A DNA stretch of 23,426 bases from Candidatus Hydrogenedens sp. (GTDB lineage: Bacteria; Hydrogenedentota; Hydrogenedentia; Hydrogenedentales; Hydrogenedentaceae). Below, piece by piece: positions 16,359 to 23,426 of this stretch. The stretch lies in assembly GCA_035361075.1 (NCBI GenBank), contig DAOSBX010000047.1, forward strand, positions 1-23,426, given 5' to 3'. The notes under the pieces are model-generated. The model saw only the letters and a program-made list of their open reading frames with translations. It did no database searches and was not told where the DNA came from. A program made the position numbers and the translations under genes. How positions within the stretch are numbered: position 1 is the stretch's first letter; every line of letters starts with the position of its first letter.

Positions 16359-16955
16359 TTAAGAAGCCCACCACTTGATTACAATAAATCCACCTATGAG
16401 AAGAACTGTAAATGCAACGACACACCAATCGAACCAGCGGTCAATGAAGTTACGTATCTTTTCGCCAAAGATAAAAATAAGTATTCCGACTAAGAAAAAT
16501 CGAGCTGACCTTCCTATGGTTGAAGCAATTACGAACATCGGGAAATTAATAGAACAAACACCAGCTGCAATGGTAATAACCTTGTAAGGTATGGGTGTAA
16601 ATGCGGCAATGAATACAATCCAAAAATTATACGTTTCATACAGGTTCTTTACATGGTTGAAAGCTTCTTCAGAGAAGCCAGGCACATAGTTGAAAAAGAA
16701 ATCCTGAACAACCATCCAGACGGAAAACCCAATTATATAACCGAAAATTCCACCTATAATAGAGCCGATACTGCATAACGATGCAAACCAAAAGGATTTG
16801 AGTCTGTTTCCAATACAAAGTGCTATTAACAAAACATCTGGCGGAATGGGAAAGAAACTGGATTCAGCAAAGGCTAATAAAAATAAGGCAGTTGACCCAT
16901 AAGGACTTTCTGCCCAGCTCAGTACCCAGTCATATAATTTTCGTAGAAGCTTCAT
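16359..16955 (-). CDS. YqaA/DedA-type (VTT domain) inner-membrane protein
   Basis: A 198-residue integral membrane protein of the SNARE-associated/VTT (DedA) superfamily, YqaA branch. The conserved opening block FAESSFFPIPPDVLL (29-43) holds the acidic residue and Pro-rich turn of the family's re-entrant loop. Several hydrophobic segments follow (about 58-85, 110-130 and 137-163). The characteristic AxxGRxxRFFLVG block is ASTIGRSARFFLVG (143-156), and the last helix (about 178-194) ends near the C-terminus. DedA proteins act in membrane lipid carrier recycling and envelope homeostasis; the substrate of this branch is not settled. GAGGG lies about 10 bases before the ATG. The gene follows surE by 30 bases on the same strand, so the two form an operon. 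Confidence 0.85.
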   Translation of the reverse strand: MKLLRKLYDWVLSWAESPYGSTALFLLAFAESSFFPIPPDVLLIALCIGNRLKSFWFASLCSIGSIIGGIFGYIIGFSVWMVVQDFFFNYVPGFSEEAFNHVKNLYETYNFWIVFIAAFTPIPYKVITIAAGVCSINFPMFVIASTIGRSARFFLVGILIFIFGEKIRNFIDRWFDWCVVAFTVLLIGGFIVIKWWAS

Positions 16956-16985
16956 TTATAACAGCCCTCATACTCGGTAAGTACA

Positions 16986-17741
16986 TTATAATTCTATTCT
17001 GGGGTCGTAAAAATATGATAATGCGGAATGATTCGTAAAGTCTCTTTGAAGGGGTGTAATACTAATTTGGTTTTGCTCAATAGCGTCAAAATCGGTTCCA
17101 GGTTCCTGAACATGTGTTGGTTGTGCTCCACCTATCCAGTAGTAAATTTGTCCACGTGGGTCATACCTTTTGATGATTTCATCCTGATAATTTCTGCGTC
17201 CCATCCGAGTAACCGCAACACCCTTTATTTCAGAATAGGGTAGGTCTGGCACATTCACATTAAGCATGGTGTCAGCAGGTATACCATATTTTAATATATA
17301 CCGTGCTAATTTCACTGCAAAAATCCCAGCCGATTCAAAATTCTCAGGGTTATGGCTCACTACTGAAATAGAAAAGGAAGGAATCCCAAGGAGCATCCCT
17401 TCGAACGCACCTGCGACAGTACCAGAATAGGTTACATCATCTCCCAAATTGGCACCAGCATTAATTCCAGCAATAATGAGTGAAGGTCTTGTCCCTAATA
17501 AATCGCGAACCGCCAACATAATGCAATCCGTTGGTGTACCATCTACCATGTGCCATCTTTCCTTTATCTTGGTTACTCGCAAGGGTTTCCTCAATGAAAC
17601 ACTATGACCAACAGCACTTTGTTCTCGGTCAGGAGCAAAAACATATACATCTCCTGTACTTTCCATTACATCAGCAAGCAAGGATAAACCTTTGGCGTGA
17701 ATACCATCATCATTTGTTAATAAAATTACTGGTCTCGACAT
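16986..17741 (-). CDS. surE: 5'/3'-nucleotidase SurE
   Basis: A 251-residue survival protein SurE, a divalent-metal-dependent phosphatase acting on nucleoside 5'- and 3'-monophosphates. The N-terminal LLTNDDG (7-13) provides Asp11 and Asp12. APDREQSAVGHSVS (36-49) provides Ser42. GINAGANLG (92-100) provides Asn94, followed by YSGTVAGAFEG (105-115). These are all the expected metal and phosphate ligands. Length is typical. The start is well supported by AGAGGAGA just upstream. In many bacteria surE is stationary-phase linked and sits with pcm or nlpD; here it is followed by a yqaA-like gene instead. Confidence 0.95.
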   Translation of the reverse strand: MSRPVILLTNDDGIHAKGLSLLADVMESTGDVYVFAPDREQSAVGHSVSLRKPLRVTKIKERWHMVDGTPTDCIMLAVRDLLGTRPSLIIAGINAGANLGDDVTYSGTVAGAFEGMLLGIPSFSISVVSHNPENFESAGIFAVKLARYILKYGIPADTMLNVNVPDLPYSEIKGVAVTRMGRRNYQDEIIKRYDPRGQIYYWIGGAQPTHVQEPGTDFDAIEQNQISITPLQRDFTNHSALSYFYDPRIEL

Positions 17742-17800
17742 AGCATCTCCTCTTATTGAACTCGTTAAGTGAAAATAGGGTTGTGTTTGTTTAATAAAAT

Positions 17801-17830
17801 ATTATCTCATATCTTAAATTTGAATATCAA
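17801..17830 (-). promoter_or_regulatory. Candidate promoter of surE-yqaA
   Basis: On the minus strand, TTGATA (17830-17825) and GATAAT (17806-17801) are 18 bp apart, about 60 bases upstream of the surE ATG. Confidence 0.5.
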
Positions 17831-18007
17831 ATGAAACGTTGTAGACATAAATGATAATAGATATGAAATGATAATTATTTGTATTTTATAAAATTACTAC
17901 CACTTAAAGTTTCATATACGCAAATTATATTTTCATTATTATTATTTTATAAAACATGGTTTTCCCAAAAAAATAGACAAAAAACACCTCCCAATTTTTT
18001 AATTTTT

Positions 18008-18038
18008 TTGACACAAATATTCTATAATATGGTATTAT
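18008..18038 (+). promoter_or_regulatory. Candidate promoter of the receiver gene
   Basis: A perfect -35 TTGACA (18008-18013) is followed after 19 bp by TATTAT (18033-18038) preceded by TGG, an extended -10. A second TATAAT at 18023-18028 is too close to the -35. The ATG at 18094 is about 50 bases downstream of the predicted start. Confidence 0.55.
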
Positions 18039-18093
18039 ATTTATGGAGACAGAATTATAGATATTATAGATTATAATTTAGGATTTTAGTAAT

Positions 18094-18462
18094 ATGCAGA
18101 ATATAAAGATATTATTTGCTGATGATAGTCCTGAACTAATACGAATATTCAAGCAATGGGCAGAAATAAAAGGTTTTAATGCAAAATTTGCCACTAATGG
18201 TGTAGAGGTGCTTGAAACAATAAAAGAGGAGGACATTGACCTTATTGTTTTAGATATTGATATGCCTATTCTTGACGGAATTAGAACCGCAGAAGAAATT
18301 CAAAAGATTACAGGGAAAAGTAAGATTTTAATCCTTACAGGCTTGGGTCCAAATGTTCAGGATATCCTACCTGAAAATATTGTCGATGTTCTTTTGAAAC
18401 CTATTTCATTAAAGGAATTAGGGGACAAAATATCAGAGATTGCTTTAACAGTAAAAGAATAA
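18094..18462 (+). CDS. Single-domain response regulator (CheY-like receiver)
   Basis: A 122-residue protein that is entirely one receiver domain. The acidic pocket is Asp10-Asp11 (FADDSPE), the phospho-acceptor is Asp54 in IVLDIDMP, the conserved Thr is Thr82 in ILTG, and the Lys is Lys102 in LLKPIS. All residues needed for phosphorylation and switching are present. There is no output domain, so it should act by binding a partner or as a relay. No histidine kinase or chemotaxis gene is in the window. The ribosome site is weak (AGGA, 10 bases upstream). Both flanks are long non-coding regions, so it appears to be a single-gene unit. Confidence 0.93.
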   Translation: MQNIKILFADDSPELIRIFKQWAEIKGFNAKFATNGVEVLETIKEEDIDLIVLDIDMPILDGIRTAEEIQKITGKSKILILTGLGPNVQDILPENIVDVLLKPISLKELGDKISEIALTVKE

Positions 18463-18778
18463 AACGTATTTGTATTTGAGTTGTAGTTTTGGGAAGAGGG
18501 AAGGTATCTTTTCATGTCAATTCATAAAATTGAATAAGTAAAATATAGTGTTATTTTAATTTTGTGTTTAGGATTTTACATAATCTTTATTAGGTCATTC
18601 TATGGCATGAAACGTGAATTTGACTTTTATGAAACCATTAACTTATTTTATTTATATGATTTTTAATAAGTTTGTAAAAAATGTTAAATAACATGATAAG
18701 AGGTTAATCCAAATAGAATATATAGGATACAAAAAGAGTTGTTAAACGAATTACAATTAAAAGAAAGGGTATGCGTTT
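18463..18778. other. AT-rich non-coding region
   Basis: I see no gene, clear hairpin terminator or strong promoter here. TTGACT at 18620-18625 is a possible -35 but has no well-spaced -10. The end of the region carries AAAGGG (18765-18769), the ribosome site of the next gene. Confidence 0.5.
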
Positions 18779-19990
18779 ATGGCAAAAAACGCGAAGAAGG
18801 AAACAACGTCTAAATCTAAACCAAAGAGAGAATCTAAAAAAGAAAAAGAGAAGTTATCTCAGAAACGTGGCAGGCCTAAAAAAGATGAGACGACATCCAC
18901 TGTAAGAAAAACCCAACCTATGAAGAGGAAACGGGGAAGACCTCCTGTCGATAAGTCCTCTGCATCAACTGCAGTCCAACCTACCGAAGAAATTCCGAGT
19001 AGTAAAGGACGTGGTCGAGGTGAGAAGATTTTATCCCGTGAATTTTTATTTGATTTAGTAATGTTTATAAAAGAGGCGGTGGAACCCATTGCACGTTCTT
19101 TAAAAGGTAAAGATATTGTTAATGTCGCACCTACAGGCGACCCCACTTTTGCCATAGACCAAGTTGCGGAGAAAGCGTTGTTATCTTTTTTGCGTACATC
19201 TAAACAGCCAATAGCTTATTACTCTGAGGATACAGGCTATTCAACATACGCACGTGTCCCTAAATATTTGTTAATTGTAGACCCGATAGATGGAACCAGA
19301 GCGGCAAAAAATGGATTTGAGTGGTGTACAATAGCAGTTGCAAGTACACGAGTAATAGAAAGACCAACATTTAAGGAATTAGACAACGCATGTATTGCTG
19401 AATTAATGAGTCCACGTATGTTTTATGCGGAACGAGGAAAAGGAACATCTATTATCGGTGATACGAATAAACGCATCCGATTGTCCAACAATACAGACAT
19501 TGAGACGATGAATTGGTCAATGACCATCCCTGGCAGACCTTCTTATTTGATATTTAACGCGGCGGGCAAATTAATAGACCTGAGCAGTTTACGTGGTGGT
19601 TTTTTTGCATGTAATAGCACATCTTATAGTTTAACACGGTTGATTACTGGGCAATTAGATGCTTGTGTAGATATTGCAGTCCGATTCTATAAAGAATTCC
19701 AAGAAGGGACACGGGATATGTTCCTGAAATCAGGAAGGGGTTCCATTATTGGTCCAGCACCTTATGATTTGTGTCCAGCATTGTTAATTGCCCAAGAAGC
19801 AGGTTGTGTATTTACAAATACAGAAGGTGAAAATTTTGATAATGTGCTTTTATTAGATACACATCCTGAAAATTATCAAACCCTGATTGCAGCGGCGAAC
19901 TCAGAGTTACATGATTATTTATTAGAATATTTTAACGAACGAATTGAGCAAATTATCAGTGTCCTCCGAAAGAAAAAATCGACAACATAG
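18779..19990 (+). CDS. Inositol-monophosphatase-family protein with N-terminal AT-hooks
   Basis: A 403-residue protein in two parts. Residues 1-83 are highly basic and low in complexity. They contain two AT-hook cores, KRGRPKK (29-35) and KRGRPPV (51-57), plus a related GRGRGEK (77-83). Residues about 85-375 form an IMPase/FBPase-type sugar phosphatase domain: GDPTFAIDQ (120-128), YSEDTG (148-153, Glu150), VDPIDGTRAA (167-176, Asp168 and Asp171), GFEWCTIAVAS (179-189) and YDLCPALLIAQEAGC (329-343, Asp330). All expected metal ligands are present, so catalysis is likely retained, on a phosphorylated substrate that cannot be named. AT-hooks bind the minor groove of AT-rich DNA, which would place a phosphatase on DNA; that is inference. 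AAAGGG lies 9 bases before the ATG. An out-of-frame ATG at 18771 is not used. Confidence 0.82.
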   Translation: MAKNAKKETTSKSKPKRESKKEKEKLSQKRGRPKKDETTSTVRKTQPMKRKRGRPPVDKSSASTAVQPTEEIPSSKGRGRGEKILSREFLFDLVMFIKEAVEPIARSLKGKDIVNVAPTGDPTFAIDQVAEKALLSFLRTSKQPIAYYSEDTGYSTYARVPKYLLIVDPIDGTRAAKNGFEWCTIAVASTRVIERPTFKELDNACIAELMSPRMFYAERGKGTSIIGDTNKRIRLSNNTDIETMNWSMTIPGRPSYLIFNAAGKLIDLSSLRGGFFACNSTSYSLTRLITGQLDACVDIAVRFYKEFQEGTRDMFLKSGRGSIIGPAPYDLCPALLIAQEAGCVFTNTEGENFDNVLLLDTHPENYQTLIAAANSELHDYLLEYFNERIEQIISVLRKKKSTT

Positions 19991-20128
19991 GTAACATATT
20001 AACGTACAAGTAGAAGTTATAGAATTAAATTTAGTGGAGTTAGGAATAGGAAAGTTAGTATAATATACGTTGTATTACATAGGTATTGTGGGGAGAAATT
20101 AAAAGTAACAAATAAAAGAAAGGTGTTT

Positions 20129-21304
20129 ATGTTTACAGCAAAAAGATTAGAAAAAATACCACCTTACCTTTTTATGACATTACGAAACAAGATTAACGAA
20201 GCAAGAGCACGAGGAGTAAAGGTTATAAGTTTAGCTATAGGTGACCCCGTAGACCCAACGCCAACACCTGTAATTGATGAGTTATGCAGGACAGCATATC
20301 ACCCTGAAAATCATCGATATCCAACAGATGAAGAATGGGGAATGAAATCATTTCGAGAAGCCGTAAGCAGGTGGTATGCCCGTAGATATGGTGTAAAACT
20401 TGACCCTACTAAGGAGATAGTTGCCCTTATCGGGTCAAAGGAAGGATGCCATCATTTTGCATTGGCTGTGGTAAATCCTGGAGATACAGTGTTGGTAACC
20501 GACCCCGGCTACCCCGGATATAAGCCCAGTATCTGGTTTGCAGGTGGCGAACCTGTACCTGTGCCAGTAACCGCACAAAATAATTTTCTCCCTGTGTTAG
20601 CTGATATTCCTACTGAAACTGCAAAACAAGCCCGAGCATTTTACCTCAATTATCCCAATAATCCTACAGGTGCTGTAGCAACACCACAGTTTCTTGAAGA
20701 CCTGATTGAATTCTGTAAATATTGGGACATTGCTGTCTGTTATGATAACCCTTACAGTGAAATTGTATTTGAGGGAGAAAAGTTAAGTTTCCTTTCAGTA
20801 CCCGGTGCAAAGGATGTGGGTGTCGAATTAAACTCATTATCAAAACCATTCAATATGACAGGCTGGCGAATCGGTATGGCATGTGGTAATCCAGAAATTA
20901 TTAAAGGGATAGCAACAGTCAAAGCGAATACCGATTCCGGTATTTTCAATCCAATCCAATATGCAGGTCTTAAAGCATTGAACGATTGTGATGAATTTAC
21001 TGAAAAAATGCTTGAAATTTACCATCGTCGCCGTGAAAAATTATTATCTGCACTTGCAGAATTGAATTGGAAAATCCCTCCAAGCAAAGGGACATTTTAT
21101 CTTTGGGCACCTATCCCTGATAAATTCACCTCTGCAGAATTTTGTGAGTATATTTTTGAGACATGCGCTATCGTTCTGGCTCCTGGCAGTGCATATGGAA
21201 AATATGGCGAAGGATACATTCGTTTCTCATTGACAGTCGAAGACGACGTACTTAACGAAGCCATAAATCGCATGTTAACTCACCTTAAAGGAGTTTTTGC
21301 ATAA
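20129..21304 (+). CDS. dapL: LL-diaminopimelate aminotransferase (DapL-type)
   Basis: A 391-residue fold-type I (class I/II) aminotransferase. DapL converts tetrahydrodipicolinate directly to LL-diaminopimelate for lysine and peptidoglycan. Blocks recalling the family are SLAIGDPVDPTP (34-45), HRYPTDE (62-68), ALIGSKEGCHHF (99-110), DPGYPGYK (125-132), NYPNNPTGAV (174-183), CYDNPYSEIVF (204-214) and SLSKPFNMTGWRIGMACGN (236-254), with the PLP lysine Lys239. The ATG at 20129 is chosen because AAAGG (20119-20123) is five bases upstream; a GTG at 20123 lies inside that ribosome site. COG0436 contains several aminotransferases of similar sequence, so the DapL activity is likely, not proven. No other dap gene is in the window. 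Confidence 0.82.
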   Translation: MFTAKRLEKIPPYLFMTLRNKINEARARGVKVISLAIGDPVDPTPTPVIDELCRTAYHPENHRYPTDEEWGMKSFREAVSRWYARRYGVKLDPTKEIVALIGSKEGCHHFALAVVNPGDTVLVTDPGYPGYKPSIWFAGGEPVPVPVTAQNNFLPVLADIPTETAKQARAFYLNYPNNPTGAVATPQFLEDLIEFCKYWDIAVCYDNPYSEIVFEGEKLSFLSVPGAKDVGVELNSLSKPFNMTGWRIGMACGNPEIIKGIATVKANTDSGIFNPIQYAGLKALNDCDEFTEKMLEIYHRRREKLLSALAELNWKIPPSKGTFYLWAPIPDKFTSAEFCEYIFETCAIVLAPGSAYGKYGEGYIRFSLTVEDDVLNEAINRMLTHLKGVFA

Positions 21305-21398
21305 AATGGAACTCACACAAAACGAGTAAAGCCTCGCTTTGGTGTTAATATAGATTTAATTTGAAAAATATTGACAATAAATATAAGGTTTTGGTGTT

Positions 21399-21851
21399 AT
21401 GCCCATTTTTGGGAGAGAAATTCCTGAGTCACAAATATGTATTATTCGTGGTAAAACAACGAAATATGATGTTCTAAATACCTTAATTGATTTGGTAAAG
21501 AGGAACCCTGCTATAACAGACCCCGAACTGTTTAAGAAAGCAGTTTTTGACCGTGAAGAAGTTACCAGCACGGGAATCGGAGGTGGCATTGCTATTCCTC
21601 ACGTGAGAATGGATGAAGTAAAAGACATTACCATCGGTATCGCAATTGTGCCAGATGGAGTAGATTTTGATTCTATTGATAATCAACCAGTATATTTAGT
21701 CGTTTTATTTGCTACCCCAAAAAATAAAGACAAAGAGTACCTACAAATGGTAGCCAAGGTGATGCAGGCTCTAAGAGACGAATCGCTTTATCAACGAATG
21801 ATTAAATGTAATTCACCCCGTCAGCTGGCTCTTTGTCTAAATACAGATTAA
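21399..21851 (+). CDS. PTS EIIA type-2 domain protein (PtsN/fructose-like)
   Basis: A 150-residue stand-alone EIIA domain of the mannitol/fructose/nitrogen class. The phosphorylation site is His68 in GIGGGIAIPHVR (59-70). It is followed by the strand-rich DITIGIAIVPDGVDFDSID segment and LVVLFATPKNKDKEYLQMVAKV, typical of the fold. Such domains receive phosphate from HPr or NPr and either pass it to a transporter EIIB or act as regulators (PtsN). No EIIB, EIIC, HPr or EI is near, so a regulatory role is more likely. The gene starts 94 bases after dapL. TAAGG about 10 bases before the ATG is the ribosome site, and a TTGACA at 21371-21376 has no matching -10. Confidence 0.88.
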   Translation: MPIFGREIPESQICIIRGKTTKYDVLNTLIDLVKRNPAITDPELFKKAVFDREEVTSTGIGGGIAIPHVRMDEVKDITIGIAIVPDGVDFDSIDNQPVYLVVLFATPKNKDKEYLQMVAKVMQALRDESLYQRMIKCNSPRQLALCLNTD

Positions 21852-21862
21852 ACAACCCTGCA

Positions 21863-23056
21863 TTATAACTTCCGACTCATAACTTGATTAATAAAATCCT
21901 CTACATTACTCAGTGTGATGTTATGTCTCTCAATGTTATTTTTTACAAATAATTTTAATCCAGAATTTAACTCGGATAGGCTTTGAAAAGTACCCATTCG
22001 CCTTCCAACTTGATAGATAAGCTTTTCCTCCGGTGAGAGTGATAAAAATTCATTAATAATCGAAATCATTTTAGGTTTATCCTCCGGAAGTTTACCTTCA
22101 ATTTCAGGCAATAAATTTAATATATGGTCACTTTTTATAGTAGATGTAATTCCATCTAAATGTTGAATAAAACATAAAAGTTCCTGAACTATTTCCTCAT
22201 CAGTGCATTTTTGGAATCGCTCAGATTTCCAATCATCAAAAAGAGGTGTATTCGGGGGAATCGCCAAAGTACGAATGCGAATAAAGGTTGGGTTTATTCG
22301 ATTTAAGGCATCTGCACTTTCAATTGCATGCTCTAACCAATGCTCCCTACCACCCAACCCAGGTATGTAATACTCTGATAATTCAATACCTGCCTCCATC
22401 ACTTTTTTACCTGCCTCAATATGCTGTTGCTTTGTAACACCTTTGTGCATAAACTTTAAAACTGTATCCGAGCCAGATTCCAACCCAATATGTAATCGAT
22501 TTAGCCCCGCATTCCGTAGTTGAACTAATTCAAATAACGATTTCGTATATATCGTTTGTGACCGAGCATAACTTGTTATCCGCTCTACAAAAGGGAAAAA
22601 GTCCTTTAAATAGTTCAATATTATTAATAGCTTTTTTGTAGGTAAAACAAGAGAATTAGCGTCCTGTAGGAAGATAGAACGCATCCCTGATGAACACCAA
22701 AACAAAGCATCGAAAAAAGCCTGCTTATCAATTTTATTTCTTTTTAAATATCTATTTAATTTTGCTAACTCTGGATCTAAAAAGTCATCATCCTCTTCAA
22801 GAATGCTCTGAATAAGCAAAATAGCCCGCACTATTTGGTCAATGTCCTTTAATACATGCTCTATAGGACGAACAGAAAAATGAGTTCCTTTATAAACAGG
22901 ACAAAAGGAACAGCGGTTCCATGGACAATTTCGTGTTACACGAATAAGTAAACTCAAATCCTCACTCGGAGGACGTATAGGTCCTTGTTCATATCCTTGA
23001 TACTGGTCTCTTTCTTCCATTTCCATATATTTACATTCTCCAAAATATTTTAACAT
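21863..23056 (-). CDS. Radical SAM protein with CX4CX2C cluster (COG1032-like)
   Basis: A radical SAM enzyme of 397 residues from the ATG at 23056. The 4Fe-4S site is NCPWNRCSFCPVYKG, with cysteines spaced CX4CX2C instead of the usual CX3CX2C. It is preceded by GPIRPPSEDLSLLIRVTR, an arrangement I know from uncharacterised COG1032-type proteins. Downstream RLHIGLESGSDTVLKFMHKG is the conserved SAM-contacting strand of this group, followed by GIELSEYYIPGLGG. No B12-binding or Cys-rich auxiliary domain is evident. The C-terminal 120 residues are helical and acidic. Start choice is uncertain: TTG 23071, ATG 23056 and ATG 23026 are all in frame, and the last has GGAG nine bases upstream and fits the family N-terminus best. 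It converges on the EIIA gene with 11 bases between. The reaction is unknown. Confidence 0.82.
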   Translation of the reverse strand: MLKYFGECKYMEMEERDQYQGYEQGPIRPPSEDLSLLIRVTRNCPWNRCSFCPVYKGTHFSVRPIEHVLKDIDQIVRAILLIQSILEEDDDFLDPELAKLNRYLKRNKIDKQAFFDALFWCSSGMRSIFLQDANSLVLPTKKLLIILNYLKDFFPFVERITSYARSQTIYTKSLFELVQLRNAGLNRLHIGLESGSDTVLKFMHKGVTKQQHIEAGKKVMEAGIELSEYYIPGLGGREHWLEHAIESADALNRINPTFIRIRTLAIPPNTPLFDDWKSERFQKCTDEEIVQELLCFIQHLDGITSTIKSDHILNLLPEIEGKLPEDKPKMISIINEFLSLSPEEKLIYQVGRRMGTFQSLSELNSGLKLFVKNNIERHNITLSNVEDFINQVMSRKL

Positions 23057-23302
23057 GCTCTCTCTAAACAACGTTCTTTCATATTAGTATTAGTACAATA
23101 GATAAATTATATAAATAGAGAAATGTGAAGGAGAAAAATGAAACAAAACAGATAAGGATAAATTTCTGAGTTCCTGTTTATTTTGATTTTCTAACCAGAT
23201 TCCATCTCACGATAGCATGCATAATTTATATCATCAAAACCTATTGCTCATCTTACTCATTGCCCTCACTTAAACTATCACAAATCAAAAAAAGATATCC
23301 CG

Positions 23303-23362
23303 CCACAGAAAGAACAAAAGAACACAAAGTTTTTTCAATTCTTTCCTCCGTGTTCTCTGGAG
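23303..23362. repeat. Degenerate long inverted repeat (CCACAG...GTGTTCTCTGG)
   Basis: The left arm at 23303-23329 begins CCACAGAAAGAAC and ends AACACAAAG. The right arm at 23341-23362 begins CTTT and contains GTGTTCTCTGG. They pair imperfectly over most of their length around a short T-rich centre. The text resembles the CCACAGAGAACAC-type intergenic repeats found in several environmental bacteria, in decayed form. Confidence 0.45.
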
Positions 23363-23392
23363 TTTATTTCTTTTCTAAAGGTATAATGTAGT

Positions 23393-23410
23393 GGGAGCAT
23401 CCCTGCTCCC
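23393..23410. repeat. 7-bp perfect hairpin GGGAGCA/TGCTCCC
   Basis: GGGAGCA (23393-23399) and TGCTCCC (23404-23410) pair perfectly around a TCCC loop. The flank CTAAAAAAAT is A-rich, so on the minus strand it could work as a terminator for a gene beyond the window. It could also be a dispersed palindromic repeat. Confidence 0.5.
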
Positions 23411-23426
23411 CTAAAAAAATAACCAT

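Larger units (their letters stand above)
17742..18093. other. Divergent intergenic region between surE and the receiver gene
   Basis: This stretch is AT-rich with no credible gene. It holds a minus-strand promoter candidate for surE (17801-17830) and a plus-strand promoter for the receiver gene (18008-18038). Two direct copies of AATGATAAT lie at 17850-17858 and 17867-17875. Confidence 0.6.
23057..23426. other. Non-coding region at the right end of the window
   Basis: I find no credible gene here. The region holds the upstream sequence of the radical SAM gene, then two separate palindromic elements (23303-23362 and 23393-23410) that look like dispersed intergenic repeats. Confidence 0.55.

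Noticed and set aside
17879..18076. Small hydrophobic 65-codon open reading frame
   Set aside because: It overlaps the promoter of the receiver gene, has no ribosome site and consists of AT-rich codons.
21320..21345. AAAGC/GCTTT hairpin after dapL as a terminator
   Set aside because: The stem is only five base pairs and no T-run follows.
21371..21399. TTGACA upstream of the EIIA gene as a promoter
   Set aside because: No -10-like hexamer lies at 16-18 bp, and the predicted start would fall inside the coding region.

Overview
The window reads as a stretch of low-GC bacterial chromosome. It opens with the 3' end of a 23S rRNA gene followed by a complete 5S rRNA gene, both on the plus strand. 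The lineage cannot be fixed from the sequence alone. An LL-diaminopimelate aminotransferase, a menaquinone-type MenB, and large secreted proteins with dockerin, Calx-beta and thrombospondin-3-like tails would suit a free-living Gram-negative-type bacterium of the PVC/FCB/Hydrogenedentes kind. That placement is an inference and is weak.

Layout. (1) 1-561: rRNA operon tail. (2) 681-1253: a YbjN-family gene flanked on both sides by short 9-bp-periodic GTCGGAC-like repeats. (3) 1401-4936: a tight three-gene plus-strand operon of a class III PLP aminotransferase, a HAL2-type 3'(2'),5'-bisphosphate nucleotidase and a COG2907-like FAD oxidoreductase. (4) 4969-7441: a minus-strand pair of secreted proteins, a TIM-barrel glycosidase-like protein followed by a HEAT-repeat protein. 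(5) 7744-8721: a xylose-isomerase-like TIM-barrel protein behind a consensus sigma70 promoter and a perfect Shine-Dalgarno, with most of the family's metal ligands apparently replaced. (6) 8852-9730: a pentapeptide-repeat protein on the minus strand. (7) 10098-10928: MenB. (8) 10938-15015: two tandem paralogous secreted lysyl-endopeptidase-like serine proteases on the minus strand, with different C-terminal tails. A secreted protein of unknown function diverges from them at 15164. (9) 16359-17741: surE followed by a YqaA/DedA-type membrane protein on the minus strand. (10) 18094-18462: a stand-alone CheY-like receiver. (11) 18779-19990: an inositol-monophosphatase-family enzyme whose N-terminus carries two AT-hook motifs. 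(12) 20129-21304: LL-DAP aminotransferase. (13) 21399-21851: a PTS EIIA domain protein. (14) 21863-23056: a radical SAM protein with a CX4CX2C cluster. The last 370 bases are non-coding and hold two degenerate palindromic repeats.

Most genes look like chromosomal housekeeping or accessory genes. I see no phage genes, transposase, CRISPR array or tRNA. The parts most worth attention are the AT-hook/IMPase fusion, the apparent sugar-isomerase pseudoenzyme under a very strong promoter, and the lysyl-endopeptidase pair. In both proteases a lysine sits just before the predicted mature N-terminus, as expected for self-activation.
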